From contig NC_069130.1 of assembly GCF_026914265.1 (NCBI RefSeq), positions 12,079,700 through 12,143,699 on the forward strand: a stretch of DNA of 64,000 nt, in the 5' to 3' direction. Each line of letters opens with the position of its first letter. Within the stretch, counting starts at the first letter, position 1. The notes under the pieces were generated by a model. It worked only from the letters and a program-made list of their open reading frames with translations. It did no database searches and was not told where the DNA came from. This DNA comes from Mya arenaria (lineage: Eukaryota > Mollusca > Bivalvia > Myida > Myidae). A program made the translations under genes and the position numbers. Shown here one piece after another: positions 48,547 to 60,300 of the stretch.

Positions 48547-49008
48547 AAACCATGTATTATATCTTATGTTTTTGTATGATGTACGTTTAATTGATTGCAT
48601 AAATGTTTATCATGATTATTTTACCAAAGATCACTTCTTTATGCTTAAACAAATTATCATATTTAAACAACCTGTTAATGTATCAAATAGTTTTAAATAA
48701 AGAGTTATGGAAGTGTGCCTCACCCTGTGTTGTGTTTCAAGTCGACGGACCAACACTTTTAGCTTGCTTCCTACCATTAAACTGTTACGTGATTAAATGT
48801 GCATTCTCATATCCATTTAATACGGTTTGGATCAAAGGAGTTATCAATATCAGACAGATTGTAATAGGAGAAACATCAGCTTTTTCGATTTCTTTCATGA
48901 CAGCAGAATAATCATTCGAAAATATCAATGTAATGGCGACCTCGACGATATTAAGTCCATAGCCCATTATGAAAGCATTTTTATAAATACTGAAGACAAA
49001 ACGGATTG

Positions 49009-49081
49009 CATCCCCGGCGGGATTCGAACCCGCGACCTCTGGATTAGAAGTCCAGCGCGCTATCCACTGCGCTACGGGGAC
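49009..49081 (-). tRNA. tRNA-Arg (anticodon TCT)
   Basis: 73 nt, clean cloverleaf: acceptor GTCCCCG with CGGGGAT, D arm TAGCGCAGTGGATAGCGC, loop CTTCTAA giving anticodon TCT, and T arm GGGTTCGAATCCC. TTTT follows the 3' end on the minus strand (polymerase III terminator). Identical to the copy at 54983-55055. Confidence 0.96.
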
Positions 49082-49270
49082 ATGGATTTATCGTATGCTT
49101 CCTTTTTCATTGATCGGTCTACAGTAAATTTAAAGTATTAAGTACACAACTTAAAATCGAAAACCTGTACTACCGATTTTAACGTTTATTGCCTAATGTT
49201 CAAACTAAACACAAACGTATATACGTATATATTGGAAAACTATTTACATAAATGCACGAATATACAATAA

Positions 49271-49338
49271 CGCGACGCGGAATCAAACCCAATTATGGCC
49301 AATCCCTGGAAGACAGACTAGACTACACTATCTAGGAA
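49271..49338 (-). pseudogene. Decayed tRNA gene (tRNA-Asp-like)
   Basis: The minus strand starts TTCCTAGATAGTGTAGTCTA and ends GGGTTTGATTCCGCGTCGCG, close to the layout of the intact tRNA-Asp but with a ruined anticodon arm. It sits about 190 bp past tRNA-Arg, as does its partner in copy B. Confidence 0.5.
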
Positions 49339-49599
49339 TGCAAGCCAGTTCGTAATGTAGATAAGGGACATGATTGATCATGAGATATAAGTCATGTACG
49401 TTACAAGATACAATTACATTTTTTTACATTTTCGTAGAAAAAAACTAAAATTAAATATATTTAAAAATAGCAAATAAGTAAAAAGAGATGGTTGTGGGTC
49501 ACGTGATTCCTAAGAAAGATATCTCTGCTCGAAAAATATAATTCAAAATTTGAATTGTCCTACTTCAGGTAAGGCAGCTACCATAAATACAAAAATGCT

Positions 49600-50850
49600 A
49601 ACGGTGAAGTTTCATTTTTAAATTACAAAAATGTAATGTTTTTACCGACAGCTTTTTTATATCAGCAATTTGTAATCTAAGAAACAAATCAATGCAAATG
49701 CTATATAATCAGATATTTCTGTTTGAACTCCCCTTGATATATCATAACAGAAGCGTCTTTAGGCCACACCAAACTGATAACTTGTTCATCGGATTTTTTC
49801 CAAAAAATAATGGGGCGAGCGAGCGAAGTGATAATTAAAATATTTCTTTTGCATTTAGCAAAAAAGAGGAGCGAGCGAAGGATGAACAAATATAAATAGT
49901 CATTTAACTCACTTTTGCTCACATTTTATTCACTTATTAACTAAACAATGATATTGTAAACAGTACAAGGATAACATCCAGTGAAAGAATGATAATATAT
50001 ATGCAAAAAGCTACAGAAACATGCTCAGTAGCAAAAAGTTTAAACATAAACCCGGTTTAGTGGCAATGGGCAAACGCCAAAGACATAGAACAGAACACTA
50101 AAAGATAATTCTATACAAGTATTAGTTTTGAGATCAAACAAATGATATTTGAGATCAAGCAAATGTATTTCTTTAAAAAAAATTAATAAATGAGAGAACT
50201 CAAAACCACAGTTTTCCAGTTTTTTTAAACCTTTTTGATTTTTTTTCAAAATACCCTATGCATGGCTAAGTTAAGGCCTGGACACAAGCGCCAATGGTCA
50301 TAGCCACCTACCTGCCCAATGGCATAGCCAAATCTATTAAGTAGGTTTTCCACTTTTCCTTAGGAAAACTTGGTTAAAAATAATTATCTATTAAAATACA
50401 TTGTCATATCTCATGCCATGGAAATGACTAGACAAGGTGACTTGAAAAATAACTTACAAAATAAATATAGGCATTTGAAATCAAATATAAACTACAGCTA
50501 TCACTCTTGCAATGACTACACGATTGGCCATCTTAGTTCTGAAAGAGAATTCACAAAAATCCTACACAGTATTGTAAACCATTTCAGCACCAAATATGTC
50601 ACAGAAAATTCCAACCAGCGCCAGATTGATTTTAGGCTTTATCAGAATTTAACGCTTATCTTTTTTAAACTTGCAGATTTTCCTTATTTTTTTAGATATC
50701 TTGTTCAAATTTAGACAAGTAATAGAAATACAAAAGACACTTTTACTTCTTTTGTACTGCAAAAACTGATTGTGTACAAGAATATGCAATATGTTTTCAT
50801 AGACAAAACCAATCAGCATAAATATTTATAATCATTCATAATTTTGCACA
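49600..50850. other. Insertion specific to duplication copy A
   Basis: Absent from the equivalent place in copy B (about 55680-55745). Contains a dispersed repeat copy, GAGCGAGCGAAG words (49816-49877) and an unassigned 114-codon open frame at 50370-50714 with no motif. Confidence 0.5.
49998..50110 (+). repeat. Dispersed repeat family, copy 5
   Basis: GCTACAGAAACATGCTCAGT, AAGTTTAAACATAAACCC and GGGCAAACGCCAAAGACATA. Confidence 0.7.
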
Positions 50851-50878
50851 TTTAGTATGTTTAATTCAGATTTATTTT

Positions 50879-51170
50879 CCCGGTGGCCAAGAAGACTAGG
50901 GATTTCACTGAAAGGTCATGTTTCGGTTTGACTTCTACCTTGTAGATGTTCAAAATGGATCACACTGAAAGTTGATCTATGAAAGATTCTCCTAATGGGG
51001 GGGTCCTATTATACGTGAAAATGTTCACTCTGTGAAATAAATTACATCTTGACATCCACTTTATATTGACATAGGACACATTAAAATGGCTTAAAAATTG
51101 CACAGGTAAATCATGTTGTGTTTAAATAATATATATTCTGATGTTCGAAAGTAATTAAATATATAAAGTT
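50879..51170 (+). repeat. tRNA-like block, copy A
   Basis: Begins CCCGGTGGCCAAGAAGACTA, with degraded A- and B-box positions, and continues about 290 bp shared with 55780-56060 and 62270-62540. It may be an old tRNA gene or SINE carried along by the segmental duplication. Confidence 0.5.
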
Positions 51171-52056
51171 ACAATCCTTGGGTTCTCAGTTACCACTCTA
51201 ACGTTAGTCATACCATTAAAATTCCATTAATCAAATAAGAACGTTTTCTTACTGATAAACAATACTAATGACATTAGTAACATGGTTATAGTTTTGAAAT
51301 GTACATTGAAACACTTGTATTACTTAATAGTGATGTCCGATTTAAAACATGACCAAATATGAACCTCAATTGTTTTAGCTACGATTCGGTATAAGCAAGA
51401 AACTCAATCTTAGTTGTAAAGCTTAGACACTAAAGACCCTTCGCGTAACTGTAATTGAAATTACATCGGAAATGCCCTTCACTTTTGCTTATGGATCGTT
51501 TAGCTCAAGACCACAGTTATCTGCCCCCGTTGACCAAGATCCGGATGTTAATACAGAAAAAAGAGTCCTTCTGTTCAAGTATCAATATTTTATTAAAATT
51601 GAATGAAAAAGAAGCAAAAAATGTTCTTCTTGCAGATAACTTGACTGAATTTGACACTCTATTGCAGAAATTGATAGTTTTCAGTGTACATTTTGGAAAA
51701 ATCATAGCTTGTGGAAGTCTGAAAATTAGTTGTTTATAGCCGATTGACTCCTTGGCGGAAGGGTTCTGTATTTGAACTCAATTTTGACAGTCGGGTCAAT
51801 GGTCAACATGGTGTTTTCTTGTGATTATATTTTGTGTCTTGAATTGTTCTAGAGATGCCATGTCCTTGTTTTTCAATTGGGATGTGTATAAAGTCAAAAG
51901 CCAGGTTAGTGTCGATATGAAACATATAGTAAAAATAACTGTGGTCTCACGCCTAATGGTACTCTCGGTATCTTGGTGTGTTTTGCAAAGGTAGACAAAA
52001 CGCTTATGGCATTCCCGGCGGAATTCCAAACGACGAGCATAACATAAAAAGGAATG

Positions 52057-52128
52057 CTCCCCGACGGGGAATCGAACCCCGGTCTCCCGCGTGACAGGCG
52101 GGGATACTTACCACTATACTATCGAGGA
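52057..52128 (-). tRNA. tRNA-Asp (anticodon GTC)
   Basis: 72 nt, clean cloverleaf: acceptor TCCTCGA with TCGGGGA, anticodon arm CCCGC-CTGTCAC-GCGGG, T arm GGGGTTCGATTCCCC. TTTTT follows on the minus strand. Identical to 56393-56464. Confidence 0.96.
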
Positions 52129-52559
52129 AGCGATATTTGTGGCGTTAGATCTTAACACAAAAATGAGATATAATCGGCTAAGGGATATTGGTCTACTACG
52201 TTAAATTTCTTATACATTGCAAAGTTTTGTAAAACATACTATAGATAGTATACGTATTTAAAAGAGATAACAGATCATCACATGATGTAATAGTTTTTTG
52301 ATATTATATATGACCGATGATAATTAAACTCATATATTGCTAATGGACATATATAAATATTAAGATTCATTCTGATAATCCGCAAATAAACAATGTTCAC
52401 TTTAAACGTAACATTTAAGTTGGGCTGATTTCGTTTGTTTGATTTTCGTAAAATTATCAATTGTTGATTTATATTAACAGTAATTTTAAATATCGCCATT
52501 GAATCTTGTTCCGACAAGCTTGATTAAAGCACGCTTGAAGTATGATACGTAAACCACTA

Positions 52560-52710
52560 GCACGGGCCAATTATATTTACTTTCCTTTTAAGGCAAACAT
52601 CACGCTCGCGCCACAATTCGACTATCGCGTGCTTGATTTAGTTTTACCTACCTTTCTTATCGTTGTGAATGTTTGCTTAAATGTGGTTAAGACTGGAGCT
52701 TAAATCAGAA
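52560..52710 (+). promoter_or_regulatory. Conserved Hes promoter block, copy A
   Basis: Over about 100 bp (GCGCCACAATTCGACTATCG onward) it differs from copy B at only about four positions, far fewer than the surrounding sequence. It contains CGCGTG (52626-52631), the class-C E-box that Hes proteins are known to bind. Autorepression is therefore possible, but that is inference. Confidence 0.55.
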
Positions 52711-52911
52711 GTATTAGGGATCGATATTGATTAAAGTAATAAAAAAGAGATCACGTTCAATTCAAATGTTAGATCTTAAGCGGAACATGTTTTGAAATAG
52801 CTGTCAGTTAAAAGAAATGCTAAATGTTTGTGTAAGCTATATTATTTTAAACCTGCTGTTTTGGAATAGAAGATCGTGCAGCGTGTATTAAGAACGTGTC
52901 TCGCTATTGAT

Positions 52912-52965
52912 ATGGGACCGCCTACGTCACCAAACAAAGACAAACCGAAAGGCATTCAACGAAAG
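52912..52965 (+). CDS. Hes first exon 1A (alternative)
   Basis: ATG at 52912 is the first in-frame start after a TAG. It encodes 18 residues, MGPPTSPNKDKPKGIQRK, and ends at AAG/GTATTT in phase 0, which fits exon 60805-60900. Homologous to exon 1B (57312-57365) by segmental duplication. No second set of downstream exons exists between the two, so both must splice to the same exon 2 or one is inactive. Confidence 0.7.
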
Positions 52966-54414
52966 GTATTTTTTGAAAACATTAGGTTTTTTTTAAATAT
53001 TGTAAATGGATATATTATCTGTTTAAAGAAGTGTATAAAAAACAAACTTTTTTTAAACAACTAATAGTCTATGTTGATAAACATATTCTGTGGAGTTTGC
53101 AAATTGCAATAACTATCTCACTGAATCAATTATGCGGTTATAGAAATACTTTCCTCTTGCAAACAGTAGGGGTATTTCATATCAAATTCAAACTTTCGTT
53201 CATCCTTCATTCAGGTCCTTTTCCATTAGTCGAAAGATATATTGTTTTTGTTTTTCATAGTTTACAACTACAATCTAATAAATTAAAATGATTTACATAC
53301 TGTTATTATTTAAAGAATTATTCAGAGAAAAAAAACAGGCCCAAACAGAGTTTTATTAAGAGATTATATCAACTTGATTATATCTGAATCATGCACTTCA
53401 GATTATCGAATAACTACGTCATGAGTTGATCCTTTAAAAAGGAATAATCTATGACAAGATTATGAATACTCTTTTTGAAAGAAGACTGAAATTAGTGGTT
53501 TAACTTTATAAATGTTTGAAGTTATTTTGGGGGCGTTTTTGGAATCTTAAATTCTTAGTTATTTCTTAAATCAGCCGTAAGAGCTTACTATCAGTCAATT
53601 TAGATTGAATGTTGATTGCAGATCATTGTTTTAACATTTGTTTCGAAACAAAATAAGGCGTTGGAATCTATAGTTGCAACACTATTAATACATGTTATGT
53701 TTAACGTTAAACGACATGTTTCTGCTTGAATGAATAAAGAAAGACATCAATTCATATGTATTTCTTAAATTTGATCGATTTGAGAGATCTGTACCAAATA
53801 ACAGCTATATTCTTTAAAATTGAAACTGATCCGATATGAGTTAGCGGTCATCATGATAATGAATGGGCATACTAAATCATTTACCAAAACACTAGCAAGG
53901 GATTTGTTTCTTTGTAAATATATATCACTCTTTTATGCCGCCTATGAGTCTTTGTTTTAATCTAGTTTTATACACTGCGGTGACAATACATTATGTTTTA
54001 TCTGAATTGTCCTTCATTTATGCTACAATTTATTTTTTAACCAATGAAAAACATTAAAATCTCGAAAAACACTTTTGTTGCATGAATGTCATTTTAACAC
54101 TTTACAACACGTTATATTATCAACTATAAGCACATATAACAAGTAATTAAACAAGAAAATAAGTTTAACGCGTTAACGTCCAATGTCTGGTCTGAAAAAC
54201 GTATTCTTTGAGTGTTGTTTAAATGCCATCCCCACATATACAGTCTGATACGAAAACATTTGTATGGCCTTTATTCCAACATAGCCTCAAACTGATTGTT
54301 GACGACCATTAAGTCCATATAATAATATAGACTCTTCATCGTCATGAATGCACATAATGTCAATTAACTTATATTAGACCAATATAGACCCTAGACCACT
54401 ATTTATATGAAACA

Positions 54415-54500
54415 CTACAGAAACAAGTCCAGTAGAATAAAGTTTAATTATAAACCCCGTTCAATGGCACAGAGTAAACGCCAATGAACAGAAATATGTT
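54415..54500 (+). repeat. Dispersed repeat family, copy 6
   Basis: CTACAGAAACAAGTCCAGTA, then CCCCGTTCAATGGCACAGAG. The equivalent copy in duplication B is at 59040. Confidence 0.65.
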
Positions 54501-54982
54501 ATGTTGTGTGTATATATCGTGCAACTATTATGCAATTCCGTCGACATTCCTATATCGAACGCATGTGTTGCCTTACTATAGTACTAACATTGTCGTCATA
54601 ACATGGGAATTGTTATCATTATCCAAGTGTTAGTTGGAAAGGATTCGGCATTTTAACCGCACCGACCAGAGTTATATTGCCTGCTCCTACCTTTTCACTA
54701 AGCCGCCGCCTGGTGAAGCACTGTCAAAACATTGTCATTTTAGAAACACGTTTTTCCAAGTGTTTGAGAAAACCAATCTTTTTATCAAATTCTCGTAATA
54801 TACCGAAGGCGGGGTTCTTTAAGCGGAATAGACTTTTCCCTTTGTTTCATTTAAAATGGTGAAGAAAAAGATCATGTATCTTTGTTAAAAGTGTTCATTA
54901 GAAGCACAATATTGCCTTTTAACGTAGCGTTAATGACGTAATTTATCACATGGTATACACACACTGAAGACAAAACGGATTT

Positions 54983-55055
54983 CATCCCCGGCGGGATTCG
55001 AACCCGCGACCTCTGGATTAGAAGTCCAGCGCGCTATCCACTGCGCTACGGGGAC
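54983..55055 (-). tRNA. tRNA-Arg (anticodon TCT), duplicate
   Basis: Same 73-nt sequence as 49009-49081, with a TTTT terminator. The flanks have diverged clearly beyond the gene ends. Confidence 0.96.
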
Positions 55056-55350
55056 ATAAAAGTAGGAGTTGCGTGCTTATCTTTTTACAGTCGACAGTGA
55101 ATTTAAAGTACTAAGTTATTTAGAAATTAAACTTGAATACTGATAAAACCGATTTTAATGCTTATTGTCAACTGTTCAACCAACAGTCAAAACTCGTTAT
55201 GTCAAAGTCGTTGGGACCTTGGGAAATACTTCAAGATAACGAACATTCGATGGAACTGAAATATAAAAAGTGTTGAACTGAACCAAACACATTCGAAAAC
55301 GGTTGGACATAACAAGAAAATTGAGATAACAGAGTTCGACATATCGAGTT

Positions 55351-55427
55351 CCTCCTCCATGACACTTAAGCGAACACCAATCTTCAGAAGACAAGTTGGG
55401 ACACTTACCACTGCGCTATGTAGGAAT
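55351..55427 (-). pseudogene. Decayed tRNA gene, duplicate
   Basis: The minus strand starts TTCCTACATAGCGCAGTGGT and keeps a D-arm-like and partial T-arm-like segment. It holds the same place as 49271-49338 in copy A, but is only loosely similar to it. Confidence 0.45.
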
Positions 55428-55779
55428 TTGGAATTGAAATATAAGACATAATCGATTATGAGATATAAGTCATATACCTCACACGCTACCGTTACGTTTT
55501 CCTTCAATTTTTCGTTTAAAAAACGTATGTATCAAAAAGATATTTTCGAGGAAATCTATCCTTCATTAAAGCAAATTGGGGAGGATCACGTTATTCATAA
55601 GAAAAATATCTCCGCTTGCAGAAAATGCAAACACGTTTCTTTTTAGTAAGGCTATCATATACGCATCAATTTTGATACTGCATTTGTTTATATTTTGGAA
55701 CCATTATATTTCATCTGTAATAACAGTATCTATCAATGATAATTGAGCATAGTTAGTATGTTTAATTCAGATTTATTAT

Positions 55780-56060
55780 CCCGGTAGCCGAGAGGACTAG
55801 GGATTACACTGAAAAGTCATGTTTCAGTTTGAATTCTACCATGAAGATGTTCAAAATGTATCACACTGAAAGTTGATTTATGAAAGATTCTCTTAATGGG
55901 GGATCCTATTACAAGTGAAAATGTATACTCTGTGAAATAAATAACATCTTGACATCCACTTAATATTGAGCTAGGACACATCTCAATGGGTGATAAATTG
56001 AACAGGCAAATCATGTTGTGTTTAAATAATATATATTCTGATGTTCGAAAGTAATAAAAT
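55780..56060 (+). repeat. tRNA-like block, copy B
   Basis: Best preserved of three: CCCGGTAGCCGAGAGGACTA with an A-box-like TAGCCGAGAGG, ACTGAAAAGT in the anticodon position and AGTTTGAATTC as a B-box-like site. The acceptor does not pair, so it is not a working tRNA. Confidence 0.5.
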
Positions 56061-56392
56061 ATATTTAGTTACAATCCTTGGGTTTTCAATTACCACTCGA
56101 TTTCTTAATAATAAACAATACTAATGACAGAAGTAACATGGTTATAGTTTGAAATGTACATTGAAACACTTGTATTACCTGAGCCGCATCCCTCGATTTA
56201 GGGCCTTCGGACATGTCTGATACGATAACATGTGTACGTTAAAGCTCTTTATTTATATATGTAATATAACGAGAAAAGTAACAAAAGGATCAGTTTGGCC
56301 TTTATTCCAACGGCAATGTATAAACCTGCATTAAACAGATATGGCATTTCAAGGCGGAATTCCACACCACGAACATAACATTAAAAGATTTG

Positions 56393-56464
56393 CTCCCCGA
56401 CGGGGAATCGAACCCCGGTCTCCCGCGTGACAGGCGGGGATACTTACCACTATACTATCGAGGA
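56393..56464 (-). tRNA. tRNA-Asp (anticodon GTC), duplicate
   Basis: Identical 72-nt gene to 52057-52128. TTTT lies downstream on the minus strand. Confidence 0.96.
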
Positions 56465-56949
56465 AGCGATGCCTGTATGTGCTACATCGTATCATAAATT
56501 ATGAGACATAATCAGATATGGGGTATTGGTCTTAAAACCTACACGCGATTATTCCTTTTCCTATACATTGCAATGTTTTGTAAACATACTAGATAATGTA
56601 CGTATTTGAAAAAAGTAAACAGATTATCGCATGATGTAATAGCTTTTTACATTATATTGTGTGAATATTTGTGAAGATAATTAAACCCATATATTGCTTA
56701 TGGAAATATATAAATATCAAGATTCATTCATTCATTCAATTCACCAAGATCAAATTTATTCTGATAATCCGCACATGAGCAATATTTACTTAAAACGTAA
56801 CATTAAAGTTGAGCTGATTTCGTTTGTTTGATTTTCGTAAAATTATCAATTCTTGGTTTCTATTATCAGTAATTTGAAATATCGTCCGTTAATCTTGTTC
56901 CGACAAGCTTCATCATAGCACGCTTGAAGTATGAAATGTAAAATATAAG

Positions 56950-57100
56950 CACGAGCCAAGTATATTTACTTTCCTTTTATGGTAAACACCGCTCGCGCCA
57001 CAATTCGACTATCGCGTGCCTGATTTAGTTTTACCTATTTTTCTTATCGTTGTGAATATTTGCTTAAATGTGGTTAGGACTGGAGCTTAAATCAGATGCG
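56950..57100 (+). promoter_or_regulatory. Conserved Hes promoter block, copy B
   Basis: Partner of 52560-52710, with the same class-C E-box CGCGTG at 57013-57018. Confidence 0.55.
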
Positions 57101-57261
57101 GTATGTATATTTGGGATCGATATTGATTAAAGTGATAAAGAGAGATCACGTTCAATTCAAATTTTAAAGCTTAAGCAGAACATGTTTTGAAATAGCTGAG
57201 AGGTAAAAGGAAAGTTGATGTTTGTATAAGCTGTATTATTTTAAAGCTGTTGTTTTTGAAA

Positions 57262-57268
57262 GTGGGAA
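57262..57268 (+). promoter_or_regulatory. CSL/Su(H)-type site near Hes exon 1B
   Basis: GTGGGAA, the core recognised by the Notch effector CSL, lies 44 nt upstream of the exon 1B start codon. It is missing from the equivalent stretch of copy A (52855-52875). The position is probably within or near the 5' leader. A single 7-mer is weak evidence. Confidence 0.35.
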
Positions 57269-57311
57269 GTAAATCGTGCTGTGTGTATTAAGCAAGTGCC
57301 TAGCTATTGAT

Positions 57312-60300
57312 ATGGGACCACACACGTCATCAGATAAAGACGAACCGAAAAGCATTCAGCGAAAGGTATTTTTCGGAGAAGATTTTTTTTTTTTCAAAAA
57401 TACTGCAAATGGATATAATATCTGTTAAAAGAAGTGTATCATGCCCATCAATATATTTTTAAACAAATAATAGTCTCTTTTATAAACATATTTTGTGTAG
57501 TAAACAAATTGCAATAACTTATCTCACTGAATCAATCGTGCGAATATAGAAATAATAATATTTTGCAAGCAGTAGGAGTATTTCAAATCAAATTCATTTT
57601 TTTTGTTTTTCATTTCTTAAGGTCCTTTGCAATTAGGCGAAAGATAAATAGTATTTGTATTTAATAATTTACAACTACAATCTAATAAATTAAAATGATT
57701 TACATACTGTTATTATTTAAAGAATTGTTTAGAGTAAAAGCAGGCCCAAACATTAGGAACATTCATGACGCTGAATACTCTATACATGTAGTATTTTATG
57801 TACTGAATGATCGCCCGTTTTGTTAAGAGCATAGCATTCAACTTGATTATATCTGAATCATGTACTTCAGATTATCGAATAACTACGTCATAAGGTGAAG
57901 TGGCCTTTAAAAAGAAATAATCTATGACATGATGATGAATACTATTTTTGGAAGAAGACATACATTAATGCTTAAGTATTATAAGTGTTTGAAGTTATTT
58001 TTGGGGCGTTCTTGAAATCTTAAATTCTTAATTCTATCTTAAATCAGCCGTAAGTGCTTACTATAAATTAATTTAGATTGAATGTTGATTGCCAATACAA
58101 GTTATAGCATTTGTTTAGAAATTAAAAAGGGCGTTAGAATCTATAGTTGCAATACTTTTAATACATGTTATGTTTAACGTACTGTAATATATACTCAGAA
58201 TAAACGAAATGTTTCTGCTTGAAAGAATAAAGAAACACATCAATTAATATGTATTTCTTAAATGTGATCGATTTGAGAGATCTGTACCAAATTACAGCTA
58301 TATTCCTTTAAAGTGAAACTGATCCGATATGAGTAAGTGGTCATGATGATAATGAATGGGCTAATAAATCATTTGCCCACACACTATCAAAGGATATTTT
58401 CTTTGTATACATATATTTGAAGAAAAAAAAACGATTTTATTGTCGCCTATATGTCTTTGTTTTAATCTAGTCTAATACACCGTGGAGACAATAAATTATA
58501 TTTTATCTAAATTGTCCTTAATTATAATTTAATACACCGGCGGACAATAAAAATATATTTTGTTTCTGAATAGTCCTTCATTTATGCTACATTGTATCAT
58601 TTAACCAATAAAAACACGAAAATCTCGAATACTACTTTTGTTGCATGTATGTCATTTTAACACTTAAGCAACGCGTTATATAATCAACTGTAAGCACCTA
58701 GAGCCAGCTAGATAATAACAACAAGAAAACAAGTTTAAAATTCAACGTTAACGTCCAATGTCTGGTCTAAAAAATGTATTGTTTGAGCATTGTGAACCTG
58801 CAATCAACAACTGTACAGTCTGATACGTAAACATTTGTATGTTAAAGCTTTCAATTTCTCTACGTTATATTACAAGAAAGGTAACAAAAGGATCATTTGG
58901 GCCGTTATTCCAACGGCAATGTATAAACCTGCACTTAACAGCCTGTTGGCGACTGTTCAGTCCATATATACGATAGAGTCTTCAACGTCATAAATGTTCA
59001 TAATATCAATTATCTACCCTACAGCAATATTTATATGAAAAATACGGGGTCCTACAAGTCAAGAAGTAGACAGTTTCATTCTAAACCCCGTTCAATGGCA
59101 CAGAGTCAACGCCAATGAAACAGAACAGAAAAACCCATCCACACACCAGAAAAAACAAACAATAAAACTAAAGATCACAAACACTTAATATATGGAATAA
59201 AAAACTAGGGTCATTTTTCAAGTATTGTTAAAGTCAGAAAAAATGTTATATTACTTTGGGTTTGTGTGCACAACCACAGATTATCCCATCAATCCCGAAT
59301 AAAGAAGAAGAAGAAGATGATTTTATTTCATTTCAAACATTCAAAATACATGGTTTCAATTAAATAAGTCGAAATGACCCTTGATCATTGCAAAAGCTGA
59401 TACATATTCATATATATATTTATATGGCGATCATAGTCAATAGTTCAAATGTAAAAACATTTAGTATTCGAGCATGTATAGCACATAGATAAACTATACA
59501 CACAAAGAAATGAAAGTAATATGCGTTTAAATTCAAGGCTTAAACTCTTTATAAATTATTACGCTACCTAGTTAACTCTTTCCGTATTTCAAAAGCTCTA
59601 AATACAAAAACTGCAAGATTTTTAACTACATTAACATTCTTCGACATAAAAAGCGCAGTTGTTTTATACATGCTTGGATGTAGACGATAGTATCGAGGTA
59701 AGTATCTTTGTCTAATATCGGTATACATGTTACATTCAACAAGAAAGTGGAATTCATCTTCTAAAATGTTACACGATGGACATATCCTATTATCAATATA
59801 TGTACGGTTCCATCGACCGGTTTCAATACTTAATCTATGAGATGATAACCTCAATTTGCTGAGCGCAATCCTATATTTTTCAATATTAACGCATTTTAAA
59901 TAAAACTGAAAATCAAAGAAAAATATATTTTAATAAAACAATGCCCTAGAAGATTCAGTCAGCCTCCTATGAAGGTTTTGAACACAATTATCCGTTAGTC
60001 TTTGTTTAAAAAGTGATAGAAAACTCGTGTAGTCTCCTACATCTTGTACTAACCAGACATGATAGAAACCCAATGAACTTAGAACACCTTTAACCTGTGT
60101 TGCCCAGTTATGTTTTAAAGGACGAATTTCAATATCATCTAACATGAGTTTATAAATAAGATTAATGTATTTGTGTTCCGGAGAACAAATAACCTTAAAC
60201 CAGTACTTAATCATGCTTATAGTGCTGTGTGTCTGAATATCTAGTTTACCGGCCTCTGCTTGGATAAAATCATTTTGTGTACTAGTTTTCACAGATAGTA

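Larger units (their letters stand above)
48960..54530. repeat. Segmental duplication, copy A (tRNA pair + Hes promoter/exon 1)
   Basis: Collinear with 54940-59150: tRNA-Arg, tRNA remnant, tRNA-like block, tRNA-Asp, promoter block, first exon and start of intron 1 follow in the same order and orientation. Flanks differ by substitutions and indels. About 1.1-1.3 kb (roughly 49600-50850) is present here but not in copy B. Limits are approximate. Confidence 0.85.
54940..59150. repeat. Segmental duplication, copy B (tRNA pair + Hes promoter/exon 1)
   Basis: Same order as copy A: tRNA-Arg, tRNA remnant, tRNA-like block, tRNA-Asp, promoter block, exon 1B, intron start. Shorter because it lacks the insertion of copy A. 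About 54530-54940, between the copies, is unique sequence with no gene seen. Confidence 0.85.
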
